From Synchiropus splendidus (Eukaryota; Chordata; Actinopteri; Syngnathiformes; Callionymidae), in contig NC_071334.1 of NCBI RefSeq assembly GCF_027744825.2, forward strand, positions 38,223,937-38,287,936: a DNA stretch of 64,000 nucleotides, written 5' to 3'. Below the pieces are notes generated by a model. The model had not been told where the DNA came from and searched no databases. It saw only the letters and a list, made by a program, of their open reading frames with translations. Below, one piece after another: positions 33,962 to 42,413 of this stretch. Position 1 is the stretch's first letter. Every line of letters starts with the position of its first letter. Made by a program: the position numbers and the translations under genes.

Positions 33962-35013
33962 TTAATAATAGTCCACCAGCACTTGTCTTTTTGCATCAAT
34001 CTCCAGAATGGAATCGTAACAAGCGTATACAATCAGTGTTACGGTGTTCGGTAAGGGTACTCTGAATCTCATCTCCAGTCTTAAATTCCCATTTGAGACA
34101 GGAGAGAGAGCGTCGTTGTCGTCGGCTGGATTGAGATTAAATGCAAACAACGAATAACCGCTGTTAAAACCTTCACGGTCAATGCTTAGAGGCAGATCCT
34201 TCAAATGTCTTCCTGTAGCTAGAATCATGTTATAAAACTCTCTGACCGCCATACCGTTATTAAACTGAGGTTGAAAAGCTTTAGCGGGGATCTGTCGGCC
34301 ATCCTGACAGAGGGCTAGATATTCAGTGTTGTAATGATGAAAATTGAACGGGGAGAGATCTCTCCTACCGGTAAACGCCTCGTGATGTACCAACCCTAAA
34401 ACCACGTATTTAGGTATTGAACCCAGAAATAAATTCTCCTGGGTACATATTCTTGAGTTTTCTGGAATGGAGTATGTTTTTACATTGACTCGCGAGAGAG
34501 GGTAGAGAGCATTTCCTTTTAACAAACCCGCCGCATGACCTATTCTCACAGCTGGCGAAACAGTGACTTTCTTCACAAACAGAGATGCGCCAAGGATTTT
34601 CAGACGGAAGGTGGAGTCTCGGGGTCCGGTCAGACAGAAGGCATCATTCGCTCTGGTGAGTTTAATTCTTAACTGGATTGCGAAATCATCCGATCGCCCA
34701 GAACCACATCACACTGGTCAAAGATTGTGTTTAGAGGGTAATTGATGAGGCCGACTGCTGCGTCGTTAGCCAGCGGTGTGCCATCGGCGTTCGTAATTCT
34801 TGCACGCACATGTAGAAGGGTGTCGTTTAGGTCTAGATACTTTTCACCGTCTCCCGGTATAAAAAACTCAATCGGTCCTCCTTCGCTGATAGCGGCTACT
34901 GGCGCAATTTCAGTGTAAATTTTGTCTTCGATGGAAAGTTGCGTCATTGGGGGCGTGAATAAATCCAGTTCTGCCAATGTGCATTCAGCAGATTTCTGGT
35001 GTAGGAGCGCCAT
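33962..35013 (-). pseudogene. MCP: Double jelly-roll major capsid protein, internally deleted
   Basis: Hexon-type shell protein of Polintons (relatives are often annotated F54H12.2-like). The N-terminal part (34669-35013) has the family start MALLH and the segments GGPIEFFIPGDGEKYLDL and LLHVRARITNADG. The C-terminal part (33962 to about 34676, in another frame) has NPFNFHHYN-type and Gln/Pro-rich sheet segments (LSPFNFHHYNTEYLALCQDG) and ends EIDAKRQVLVDYY. The frames switch near 34676. The pieces total about 350 residues against about 430 or more usual for the family, and the stretch between the GDRMIS segment and the LRIKL segment is missing. I infer an internal deletion whose size is not a multiple of three. 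Such a protein could not form a normal shell. Confidence 0.88.
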
Positions 35014-35020
35014 GTTACCG

Positions 35021-35045
35021 TATATAAGGTTTTTTAAAATATATC
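35021..35045 (-). promoter_or_regulatory. Possible TATA sequences before the major capsid gene
   Basis: On the - strand a TATATTTTAAAA stretch (about 35033-35043) and a TTATATA stretch (35021-35027) lie about 8-32 bases before the capsid ATG, overlapping the stop of the upstream gene. The nearer one seems too close to the ATG for a usual promoter. Confidence 0.25.
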
Positions 35046-35471
35046 AGAGCTCCCTCTGGACTTCCTCTTGCCCCGTCTGCTTCTGTCAACTGACTTCTTT
35101 CTTTTTTTGTTTGTACGTTTATTAGAGCTCTGTGTTACACGCCGTCCTGGTGGGCGTCTCTTTGTCCTTCGTGATAAGACGGCTATACCTCCTGACCCTT
35201 CCTGTCTCTGTTGATCGCTCATACCTCTCACGGTGCGGGTGAACATATCCGTGGCTATGTTACCCACTGCTGATTTGAGATGGGGTTTCGCGATGGCAAT
35301 ACCTCTTTTCAACAGAGGTGATACAAACCGAAACATTTTCGAGAAGAGGGAACCTATGCCTCGTCCGTACATAACAGGGGCACCGTAGAAACCCGGTAGA
35401 TCTCCACCCACCTGTTTTTCATAATATTGTACAAATCTGTGAGGGTCGTCTCTTAAGCCTGCGTGAACCAT
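35034..35471 (-). CDS. Basic virion core-like protein (145 aa)
   Basis: The N-terminus has an aromatic QYYEKQVGGDLPGFYGAP region, then GRGIGSLFSKMFRFVSPLLK (about 36-55), an amphipathic segment with repeated Gly/Phe. The C-terminal third (about 100-142) is very rich in Lys, Arg and Ser (RRTKRRPPGRR, KRTNKKRKKS), typical of DNA-binding virion core proteins. Its position between the minor and major capsid genes fits a structural protein. Similarity to adenovirus core/pVI-type proteins is only in composition and context. A TATA box lies upstream at 35561-35570. The frame is intact. Confidence 0.78.
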   Translation of the reverse strand: MVHAGLRDDPHRFVQYYEKQVGGDLPGFYGAPVMYGRGIGSLFSKMFRFVSPLLKRGIAIAKPHLKSAVGNIATDMFTRTVRGMSDQQRQEGSGGIAVLSRRTKRRPPGRRVTQSSNKRTNKKRKKSVDRSRRGKRKSRGSSDIF

Positions 35472-35560
35472 TGTGTTTGTTTACGACTTGGTCTGCAAAG
35501 ACTGGTTATCTCTCTCCGGTGTTGTGCTGGTGAATGAATTTCCACATGACGATACAAGGG

Positions 35561-35570
35561 TTATATAATA
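35561..35570 (-). promoter_or_regulatory. TATA box for the core-like protein gene
   Basis: TATTATATAA on the - strand, about 90 bases before the ATG at 35471 and just beyond the stop of the penton-like gene (35576). Position is suitable for a separate late-type promoter. Confidence 0.5.
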
Positions 35571-35575
35571 TCCTC

Positions 35576-36517
35576 TCAAGTAACAGGTCTAAAGTGTAGA
35601 GTCACCACGACCTTTCCAAAGGTAAAATTGACTGGTTTGTTAAGATCCGATTTAATTTGTATCTGAATATTTTCAATATGATTCTTGGCCACCGGTAAAT
35701 AGTAAGCAGGGTTAAAATGTTGTGTGATTATATCTGAGTAGCTACCCTTGATTTCCACAGTTCTTAAAAGCGGTGCATATGCATCCCCTACAAGCTGCGG
35801 TCTTACAACATCGCTGTAACAGTAAAGATGGTAAAACCCCACTTTTAAATCAACTGGATGGGGCGCTCTGTAGTCGCAAAAATTGATCCAATGACCAGGC
35901 TCTACACCTAGCATGTAAGCCAAAGGCGAGTTAAAAAGCACTAGGTTCTGCCCATCTCCTTGAAGATCAATTTTTTGCCGTGCACTGTCAAACAGGAAGC
36001 GTATGTCGTTATTGGTTTTTTTAAAGGTTTGCGCCAACTCGGTTGTAATCTGATTAATAGAGCTGTAATATCCTCCCTTAAACTTCAGTCTGGAAATATC
36101 TGTTCCAGCCGTTTTGAAATGTCGATCAATCCCACGTGATTCGTCTTTTTTCCTCTGAGCAGAGGCGCTGGCATCGGGATCCGGAGCCCTAAGACGAGCC
36201 ATGGCTCTATGAAATTCATCTTTATACCGCCGTGTCGTGTTAGCCTCCGAATCTGATCCTCTAGGGGGAGCCGTGTTTGTGTTGGAATCAGGTACTCTAT
36301 GGTTCGGTTTCCAGTAAAATGATGCTGTATCCTCCGGAATATTATGCCACGTGTGAGGGTATGTAATCTCCGTCAAAGCGACCTCCCATTTTCCGTTTAA
36401 ATCAATATGTTGTGCTAAATCGACGCGGAAAGTACCGATCGAGTTGTCTTTAAAAACTTTTGCACTGGCGTTTGATGGTAAAGTCACATAGAAGCCTGCA
36501 TTCTTTGAGTCGTACAT
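35576..36517 (-). CDS. Minor capsid (penton-like) single jelly-roll protein (313 aa)
   Basis: The N-terminal signature FYVTLPSNAS (9-18), KDNSIGTFRVDLAQHIDL (23-40) and WEVALTEITYPHTW (44-57) is the hallmark of the Polinton/adintovirus minor capsid (penton) protein, which forms the fivefold vertices. A low-complexity insert (about 75-132, SDSEANTTRR, DPDASASAQRKK) follows. The body then resumes with FKGGYYSSINQI (146-157) and ends in a beta-rich FGKVVVTLHFRPVT. The frame is intact. Length fits the family. It lies next to the core-like and major capsid genes, as in other Mavericks. A strong TATA sequence lies 35-50 bases upstream, overlapping the end of the integrase frame. Confidence 0.9.
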   Translation of the reverse strand: MYDSKNAGFYVTLPSNASAKVFKDNSIGTFRVDLAQHIDLNGKWEVALTEITYPHTWHNIPEDTASFYWKPNHRVPDSNTNTAPPRGSDSEANTTRRYKDEFHRAMARLRAPDPDASASAQRKKDESRGIDRHFKTAGTDISRLKFKGGYYSSINQITTELAQTFKKTNNDIRFLFDSARQKIDLQGDGQNLVLFNSPLAYMLGVEPGHWINFCDYRAPHPVDLKVGFYHLYCYSDVVRPQLVGDAYAPLLRTVEIKGSYSDIITQHFNPAYYLPVAKNHIENIQIQIKSDLNKPVNFTFGKVVVTLHFRPVT

Positions 36518-36551
36518 GGTGATATGATGCCTGATGTAAAGAAGGACCTTG

Positions 36552-36568
36552 TTATATATTTTTTATAT
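36552..36568 (-). promoter_or_regulatory. TATA box for the penton-like gene, inside the 3' end of the integrase frame
   Basis: ATATAAAAAATATATAA on the - strand, ending 35 bases before the ATG at 36517. The same bases encode the last residues and the stop codon (36552-36554) of the integrase chromodomain. Confidence 0.55.
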
Positions 36569-37631
36569 CCGAAGCTTTTACCCAGCTGTTGAATTTTTCA
36601 GGCCAGTTCTTCCATTGGACAAAGACCTGCCTCTCTCCTTTAACGCAGCGTTCCTTGAGAATCTTTTCAACGTGAAATACTTTATCCTTTACGAGTTATA
36701 CTTTTTGTAATTCTTGATCATAAAATGATCCTTGGATGGGCTCGCCATCGAAATCTTTCAATTTATACACAGGTGGGGTGCGCTGAATACATTCAGTTAC
36801 CGTAAATATCTCATCTGTAAAACTCTGCTCATACTTTTTGTCAAATACACCTCGTAGTTTCGATATTCTAACATGATCGCCCTCCTTAAATTTTGGCTTC
36901 TGCCGATCTTTTGACGGTCTAATGTAAAGATTGTCAAACACTTGCAGAGTATTTTCTTTAGTTACTTCCATCGGTGTCATTTTTATACTACTGTGATAGC
37001 TGTGATTATAACTCTTTACTAGATCCTGTAAAACCTCGATGTAACGTAGTGTGTTTTTAGCCGTGAAATATCTCCACATCCGATTTTTAAGAGTGCGGTT
37101 AAATCTCTCAACCACAGAGGCCTTAACGTCACTCGCTGTTGAAAAATGATTAATACCCTTCCTTTCCATCAAAGCCCTGAAACTCTTGTTAAAAAATTAT
37201 TTCCCGTCATCCGTCTGTAGCTTTACAGGCGTCCCGCTCTCCTCCAGCACTGATTCGAACGCCTTCACTGTCTCGATCGCAGTCTTTCTTTTTAAAACGC
37301 GTACATAGGCCTTCTTTGAAAATACATCTATAACGGTCAACAAGTAATTTTGATCGTTGTTATATCTAGCCAATGCCTGCATGTCGCATAGGTCAGCCTG
37401 GAATTGTTGAAGAGGCCTGTGAACAAATACTCTGTTTCTCGGAAAGTTTACTCTGGTCGGTTTATGCAGGGTGTAAGCATCCTGTCTTGATAAAAAATCT
37501 TTAATAGATTTAGAACTGACAGGTTTTCCAGTCTCGACCTGCACCCCGCGACGGAGGCGATCCACGCCTCCATAGCTCCCAGGGTGAAGAGGATTGTAAT
37601 AAACTCTTTTAATGATGTGTTTCACCGACAT
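36552..37631 (-). pseudogene. INT: Retrovirus-like (rve) integrase with C-terminal chromodomain, two in-frame stops
   Basis: Joins the element ends to host DNA with the 6-bp target staggering. One frame runs for 359 codons from ATG 37631 to TAA at 36552-36554. The catalytic core shows Asp80 in QFQADLCDM, Asp141 in LQTDDGK and Glu175 in SVVERFNRT. An SH3-like region (about 277-310) begins FKEGDHVRISKLRGVFD. After that the frame encodes a chromodomain: KDKVFHVEKIL, then FVQWKNWPEKFNSWVKASDI. The frame is interrupted by TAA at codon 145 (37197-37199), between the second Asp and the Glu, and by TAA at codon 312 (36696-36698), between the SH3-like part and the chromodomain. Both look like single-base changes and leave the flanking frame unchanged. 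Chromodomains are known at the end of Polinton integrases and may direct target choice. The copy should be inactive unless stops are read through. Confidence 0.92.
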
Positions 37632-37681
37632 GTTAAACGAGAAATGAACGAGGTGAGATCCGAATATGCTTCTTAATGTTT

Positions 37682-37687
37682 TTATTA
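37682..37687 (-). terminator. Poly(A) signal for the 284-aa gene
   Basis: TTTATT here reads AATAAA on the - strand, about 70 bases beyond the stop of the gene at 37756-38610 and about 50 bases before the integrase ATG. Confidence 0.5.
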
Positions 37688-37755
37688 AACAGTTATGTCA
37701 GGATTCAATCGTAATGTTATACAAAGAGAGTAAAAGAGTTAAAAAAAAAAGTAAA

Positions 37756-38610
37756 TCACATACGAGGGAATCTCGTGTTTGTGACATCGACCAGGACCGG
37801 CGTTCTATTCCAGATTCTACTTGCTGATTCCAGACGTTCAATTAGAAGATCCTCTGGCTCATTTTTGATGTATTCAGTCCACACACTTGATTTTGGAGAC
37901 CTCATTTCGAGCAAGACTGTCTCGGCTGTAGCCTTGATTCTCGTTTTCTCTGGTTGTACATCATTCAGAGTCAAGTAATGCTGTATAGCAGGCAGAAAGT
38001 TCTTGTTACAGAGTCTCTTCATCAACGGGTGGAAGTTAAGCCTGTAGAAATCATCCTCCATTTCTTCAAGACAACTGTGTTGTAGTTTGCTGGGATGGTC
38101 TACTTGGCAACCGTAGCAGATCTCCCTCCAATACCGGCGCATGGTTTTACCTAGTAGATGAAATACAACTGTCTTTACAGCTTTCAGGAACAAACCGCTT
38201 ATCCATCCGTCCGTTTCATCATTAGCTGCTGGTTCTAGGTCTTGAGAAGCAGGGGATAAAACAGACGGATGCACGTCGACAGTTTCGTTCCCGGTGCAGG
38301 TGGTTGCCGTCTTCCCTATGGGTTCCTCCTCGTCATCCACATCTTGCATTTCAGTTGCAGCAGAGTCGTCTGTGTTGTCTTTGACGTCCAATGAAGGACG
38401 GGCTCCGTCTGTCGTGTCGTCGTTAGAACCCCCGTACTTATGATCGTCAGCCGCAACGTGTTCTACCGCAGGAAGTAGAGGTGACGACAAGGAGTTGTTC
38501 ATCCCGTACCCGGGACCGCCTGTAGCAGCTCCGAGGAAGGTAGTGACGATACGTCTCGGAACACCTTCTGGCCTCATCGTTGTCTTGGATGGTCTTGTTC
38601 CCACAGACAC
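37756..38610 (-). CDS. Unrecognised protein with a CxxC...HxC cluster (284 aa)
   Basis: Function unknown. The first 135 residues are low-complexity and acidic (SNDDTTDGA, MQDVDDEEE), probably disordered. A conserved-looking C-terminal region begins at about 135: WISGLFLKAVKTVVFHLL, then WREICYGCQVDHPSKLQHSC (161-180), whose Cys165, Cys168, His172 or His178, and Cys180 could bind zinc. The end is helical (EDLLIERLESASRIWNRTP). The CYGC..DHPS..HSC pattern seems familiar from other large fish and invertebrate elements, but I cannot name a family. The gene lies between the integrase and the right-end gene, on the same strand. The frame is intact. It might be an accessory regulator; that is inference. 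Confidence 0.75.
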   Translation of the reverse strand: MSVGTRPSKTTMRPEGVPRRIVTTFLGAATGGPGYGMNNSLSSPLLPAVEHVAADDHKYGGSNDDTTDGARPSLDVKDNTDDSAATEMQDVDDEEEPIGKTATTCTGNETVDVHPSVLSPASQDLEPAANDETDGWISGLFLKAVKTVVFHLLGKTMRRYWREICYGCQVDHPSKLQHSCLEEMEDDFYRLNFHPLMKRLCNKNFLPAIQHYLTLNDVQPEKTRIKATAETVLLEMRSPKSSVWTEYIKNEPEDLLIERLESASRIWNRTPVLVDVTNTRFPRM

Positions 38611-38687
38611 GTCTGCATGGTGTTGCTCTGGAAAAAATCCTCTTTATAACAACCATCAACAAGTAGGCGGTCCAGAGTGGGGCGGTC

Positions 38688-39380
38688 CTAATAGGTCAGT
38701 GCTTTTTTCAACACAAGGGCATCATTCCATAAGCGGCTATGGTAGAAGAGACCATCGATTTTTGGAGAAATCTCCTGGATTTTCTCACTCCAAGCATCCA
38801 TCGGTATGGTTAACAGAGTACGAAAAACGCCACAATCGGAATTAAAATACTCCAGGACGAAATCTTCTTCTTCTTCGCCTGTGACTCCTGTTGATACTTT
38901 ATGGATGGCCCTGAAGGACCATCGTCCTGATCCTGACATTTTAGCCAACCATATAGCCATGAAGGTCGGTTTCCTCTCCATTTGCTCGGGTTTGTTAGAA
39001 ACGACTCCGACCTTCTGACGTTGTTCTTCTTCTTCTCCAGTCCATGGAAGATTTTCCGGCTTCACCTCTCTCAGCACACCCCAGTCGTTAGACGATAACA
39101 CAGCCATCTCCGTACAGGCACTCAGGGTTTCGTCATCCTCCAGCTGGTAAATGTACAATTCGGCTGTTTCGTACTTAAACGTGTACCCCCATCTTCCTCG
39201 ACGTCCGTAAGGCTCTAGAGACCACTCTTCCTGCAAAGATTCCCCCGGCGGTGCCTGCGTACGTCGTAGGTACATTACAGATTTACGAGGAGCCCCGACG
39301 CCCATCCACGGGTCCTCAATAACAGTCACAGCCGTCTCGCTGATCACTGGTGATCCGCGCATCGATGTAGGGACAGACAT
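38688..39380 (-). CDS. Unrecognised right-end protein (230 aa)
   Basis: Function unknown. It is the first gene from the right end, with a TATA run 57-68 bases before the ATG. The product is mixed alpha/beta in appearance, without signal peptide or membrane segment. Visible features are aromatic stretches (WGYTFKYETAELYIYQL, about 64-80), two acidic Glu runs (GEEEEQ at about 115-120 and GEEEEDF at 168-174), and alternating aromatic/hydrophobic segments (RWSFRAIHKV, VLEYFNSDCGVFRTLLTI). It ends 77 bases before the ATG of the 284-aa gene. The frame is intact, so selection or recent insertion has kept it open. It may be an early gene controlled by the right terminus, by analogy with the first gene on the left. 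Confidence 0.72.
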   Translation of the reverse strand: MSVPTSMRGSPVISETAVTVIEDPWMGVGAPRKSVMYLRRTQAPPGESLQEEWSLEPYGRRGRWGYTFKYETAELYIYQLEDDETLSACTEMAVLSSNDWGVLREVKPENLPWTGEEEEQRQKVGVVSNKPEQMERKPTFMAIWLAKMSGSGRWSFRAIHKVSTGVTGEEEEDFVLEYFNSDCGVFRTLLTIPMDAWSEKIQEISPKIDGLFYHSRLWNDALVLKKALTY

Positions 39381-39436
39381 TGTCGCTTGGTTGTGCTCGT
39401 CGGGTCCTTGCTCCTGGCTACAGTCTGAAGGGTGCG

Positions 39437-39448
39437 TATATATATATA
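39437..39448 (-). promoter_or_regulatory. TATA box of the right-end gene
   Basis: A TATATATATATA run on the - strand, 57-68 bases before the ATG at 39380, in the unique sequence just inside the right inverted repeat. It is the clearest core promoter of the right-hand block. Confidence 0.6.
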
Positions 39449-39490
39449 CACACAGGGTGATGTTTATACAGCTGTCCGCCCCACTCGCTT

Positions 39491-39707
39491 CGTTATTTTA
39501 CTTCCTGTCATAAACAAGGGGGGAGGGTTATTATTTTAATTTCCTGTTGATATAAAAAGGGGGAGGGTTATTATTTTAATTTCTTTTTGATATAAAAAGG
39601 GGGAGGGGCTTTATTACTTCCGGAAGGGGTTGGGGTTTATTACTTCCGGAGCCATAAATCAATAAATCATTACAGGTTTGACAGATAGTGGTTTCCTTCC
39701 TCTCTCT
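39491..39707 (-). repeat. Polinton right terminal inverted repeat
   Basis: Reverse complement of 22551-22766 with few differences; it ends ...CCTTCCTCTCTCT at 39707. The next bases AA (39708-39709) belong to the AACACT target duplication, which is then split by the Harbinger insertion. Confidence 0.93.
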
Positions 39708-39709
39708 AA
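39707..39709. repeat. Harbinger target duplication TAA, left copy
   Basis: TAA here, directly before the inverted repeat at 39710, equals TAA at 42414-42416 directly after the other end. PIF/Harbinger elements use a 3-bp TWA target. The T is the last base of the Polinton and AA are the first two bases of its AACACT duplication. Confidence 0.8.
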
Positions 39710-39960
39710 AGGTACGTACACACCGAACGCGACATTTCTGTCGCTGTAGCGCCAGTCGTCAGCAGCAGGTAGCTTGCTCAAGTCGTCATTAGTCGCCACC
39801 TGTCCGGATCGACAGTAGGTCAGTCGCCGGAGGGCGTGGTCTCAAGTTGTTGTGGACGGTGGATTGAAGATGGCGGAGCCGGTGCTCAAACTATCGCTAC
39901 ATATTAATTGAAAACATGGAAAAAGAGACGTCTCTCGTTTCGTAGCATTCGCCAGAGCCG

Positions 39961-40650
39961 CTCACACTGGTGAATTTAACTTCCTGCTCCAGCAGCGTCA
40001 CCGGGATACGGCCGCTTCGTGCGGTACTTCAGGCGGAACCGCCGCGAGTTGGACGACCTGTTGGTCCGGATCAGTGGCCAAATACAGGACACCAAGTGCC
40101 GCGGTCTGTCCTCTGGCGAACGTCTGTCTTCGGTAAGCAACTCCATGTGTAGTTATGTACGGCGACTTGTGTCCAAGTCTTTCTGAACTGTCATCAGTTC
40201 ATGAAGTCCGCGGTCGTATCTGCTGTATGCTTGAAGTAATTTTCGGAGATATATCATCTGTCATCGTCAATAATTTGTACACTAAAGTCTTTTCAGTGAG
40301 CGCCACTTTGTGGTAATCAATGAATGCAACAGTTAAATGCATTGTGATGAAACAATTTATCCTAGATGCACTGTTGTATGGTTGATATATACTTATACTA
40401 AATTATCACCAACATATATACTGTATGTTTACATATCCATGTATGGTTTATATTTTGCAGATCTTCGGTAACAGGAGACTCATCACCAACTGCTTCTGTG
40501 TTGGTGACGGTCCACTTCCAGGAGCTGACCAGAGGACCACGGCCACAGACCACATATGTTTTTGTTGAAGATGAGGCTTCTCCTTTTTGGAAAAAAAACA
40601 GTTATCAGCGCAACACAATTGCTCATTCAAGAGTCAGCCACCTATTTTAA
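39961..40650 (+). pseudogene. PIF/Harbinger transposase (HARBI1-like) remnant
   Basis: DDE-type nuclease remnant. An N-terminal exon ending at a GT donor after 40132 reads TGEFNFLLQQRHRD (from about 39968) and, after a frame change, RFVRYFRRNRRELDDLLVRI and QDTKCRGLSSGERLSS. This matches the Harbinger pattern of an FxRxN..FDxLL helix followed by DT..R..ISxxERL. A second exon begins after AG at 40460. It reads a GPLPGADQ segment and, in another frame, YVFVEDEASPFW (about 40554-40589), equivalent to the family motif around the second catalytic Asp. It stops at 40648-40650. Most of the region around the first Asp and the final Glu is absent. There are at least two frame breaks and a large internal loss, so this is clearly non-functional. 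AATAAA signals follow at about 40687 and 40808. Confidence 0.75.
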
Positions 40651-40833
40651 CAAAGCATAGGTTCTTGCATATATATTTCATCTCTGCAATAAAACAAAGC
40701 TGTGTTCAACTCAATTTGTTGATATTAAGTGCTTTTGATTTTATTTTTTTCTGTGAATCCATTTTTCACAAAAAGAAATGTTGATTGTCAAACACTTTAT
40801 TTGCAAAAATAAAGTAACCCCATTCATTTATAC

Positions 40834-41701
40834 TCATTCAATACACACAGAATCACAGTCAAACTTGAAGTGAACTACGTAGGTGTGTTTTGAAGGATCT
40901 TCCTCAGGGATGAGGGTCAAGAGAGGCGGAGGAAGTGGGGCGGCATCCGGTTCTTTAATGAAACTGTGGCTACAAAGAAAATAAATGAAGGGTCCAAATG
41001 ATTTCAGTCAGCTGTTGTTTTGCTTGGTAAAGTAACATGTACATTTTAAATTTATGTGGAACCTGGAAGGAACGAGGACCTTGAAAACTGTCCCTTCTTC
41101 TGAGCTGGGTGTGTGGAGGGAGTACATTAGTAGATGTTTGAGCTCAGCTTCAGCATCGGGGGACCCCTTCCTCTGTTGGTCTCTTCCATCGGTGTCCTGC
41201 ACATACTGAAAGTTGAGTTCAATTACATGCCATAGTGATGAGTACGAATAAATAAAATCTGTATAGGACAGCAATAGTTAACCTAAAGCAAGTCATGTCA
41301 CTATGACAGTGCTTGAATGATGTAGAACAATAACATTTAATTTAAAAAAATAGAATAATGCTAGAAAATGCTATTTCTACATACATCAGGAGCAGCAGTG
41401 GATGAGGAGGGGACAGTGGCAGGTGGAGGAGACGCAGCAGCACCAGGTGAGGCAGAGGAAGGTCCATCCTCCTCCTCATCATCATCACCAACATCATGAG
41501 TGGATCCATCCTCCTCCTCTCCTTAATGACAGCATAGCGTGATTACATTATTGTACAAGCTATACAGAAAAAAGCTATACAGAAAGCTACATACATTTTT
41601 ATATTTATATATTAATCTAGTATTCTGAATGTCCCCACTAAATGAACGTGCAAACCTACCTGCTACCTTGCTGCTGCAGCTGCTGCTGCCTCTCCAGTCA
41701 T
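40834..41701 (-). pseudogene. Possible second Harbinger gene on the - strand (acidic/Pro-rich exons)
   Basis: Not recognised with certainty. Reading the - strand, an ATG at 41699-41701 starts a short Ala-rich exon. A block at about 41392-41520 encodes EEEDGSTHDVGDDDEEEDG followed by a Pro/Ser/Ala-rich stretch and a GTATGT donor. A block at about 41080-41205 follows an AG acceptor and encodes DQQRKGSPDAEAELKHLL. The last block, 40834 to about 40970, follows TTTTCTTTGTAG and ends HFKFDCDSVCIE before TGA, with AATAAA on the - strand about 35 bases further. Harbinger elements usually carry a Myb/SANT-like accessory gene; I see no such domain here. I could not join all exons in one frame, so the structure is tentative. 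Confidence 0.35.
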
Positions 41702-42107
41702 GTTGGCCGAGGTCTCTCTTGGAGATGAAGGGCTCCAGAAGAGAGAGGACGGAGAAGAACGCTCACTTCACGGCACTACAGTAGATGCCGCTGACCACTC
41801 CGCTCCTCGGTCACCGTCCTCCCCTCATATAAACAGACCCTTCAGGACGTCTCATCTGAATTTAATTAAATCAGAAACAGTACTTATTTATCTCCTCACC
41901 ATACATACGTAGTTTCTACAGTCGCAGCGGTGCATTCGCCTCGTAAACTCGGTGGACATTGCGTTTAGGCAAACATAACTTTAGTAAACTTACGTAAATA
42001 AAGGCCTCAACTCACCAGGAACGCCACCGTTGTGGCGAACTTTCCCTCCGGACAAGATTCTTCCTATTTATGTTCCGGTGGAAATTAAAAAACTCTCAGG
42101 ACGGCGG

Positions 42108-42135
42108 AAAGTCTGCTTGTAAACAAGCAGACTTT
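42108..42135. other. Perfect 13-bp hairpin inside the Harbinger element
   Basis: AAAGTCTGCTTGT, loop AA, then ACAAGCAGACTTT. The arms are exact reverse complements. It lies about 280 bp from the right end. It may be a structural or binding site, or remnant inverted repeats of a smaller insertion. Confidence 0.7.
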
Positions 42136-42413
42136 GCTTCTCCTCCGCCGGGACACGTCACTCGCGGATCTGGTCTCTGATTGGTCAACGCTCCGCAGGT
42201 GGTGAACTTCTGCGACTGTCGCTGTACCCCAGTTGTGTCGTCTTGAGTAGCCGGAGTCGCCGTATGTAGCTCAAATCTTGTAGCGTTGCACACCCCAGTC
42301 GTGTCTCTGCCATGTTGGTCGCCGCTGGTCGCCGTCAGTCGCCCAACCCCATTGACTTTCTATGCAAATCAGTCGTGTCGCTCGCGGAAGTCGCGTTTGG
42401 TCTGTACGTACAG

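Larger units (their letters stand above)
22551..39707. mobile_element. Polinton/Maverick (adintovirus-like) element, 17.16 kb, nearly full length but defective
   Basis: Terminal inverted repeats of about 216 bp, a 6-bp target duplication, protein-primed DNA polymerase B, retrovirus-like integrase, packaging ATPase, adenain-like protease, and major and minor capsid proteins together define a Polinton/Maverick. Animal members are also described as adintoviruses. Genes run inward from both ends and converge near 33340. The element lies inside one 188-bp satellite monomer. Three core genes are broken: polymerase by a frameshift, integrase by two in-frame stops, and major capsid by an internal deletion. 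This copy therefore probably cannot move or form particles on its own. All other coding frames are open, which suggests moderate age. Its assignment to the Polinton/Maverick group is very secure; whether it is a virus or a transposon cannot be told from sequence. Confidence 0.96.
39710..42413. mobile_element. Decayed PIF/Harbinger DNA transposon, 2.70 kb
   Basis: The 24-bp terminal inverted repeats (39710-39733 and 42390-42413) share GTACGTACA, then ACC, then AACGCGAC, about 20 of 24 matching. It is flanked by TAA/TAA, the target of PIF/Harbinger elements. Both ends are rich in GTCGC sub-terminal motifs. Inside are transposase remnants on the + strand and candidate exons of a second gene on the - strand, matching the two-gene plan of the superfamily. 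Most of the catalytic core is missing and frames are broken, so it is non-autonomous. It sits exactly at the right Polinton junction. Confidence 0.85.

Noticed and set aside
28172..39380. Integrated adenovirus or giant-virus fragment
   Set aside because: Retrovirus-like integrase, 6-bp duplication, terminal repeat structure and the capsid/penton types all point to a Polinton/Maverick.
40448..40630. 60-codon - strand open frame in the Harbinger
   Set aside because: Shadow of the transposase exon carrying YVFVEDEA on the + strand.
22551..42413. One single composite transposon from 22551 to 42413
   Set aside because: The Polinton inverted repeat ends cleanly at 39707. The rest has its own inverted repeats and TAA duplication, so two nested insertions fit better.
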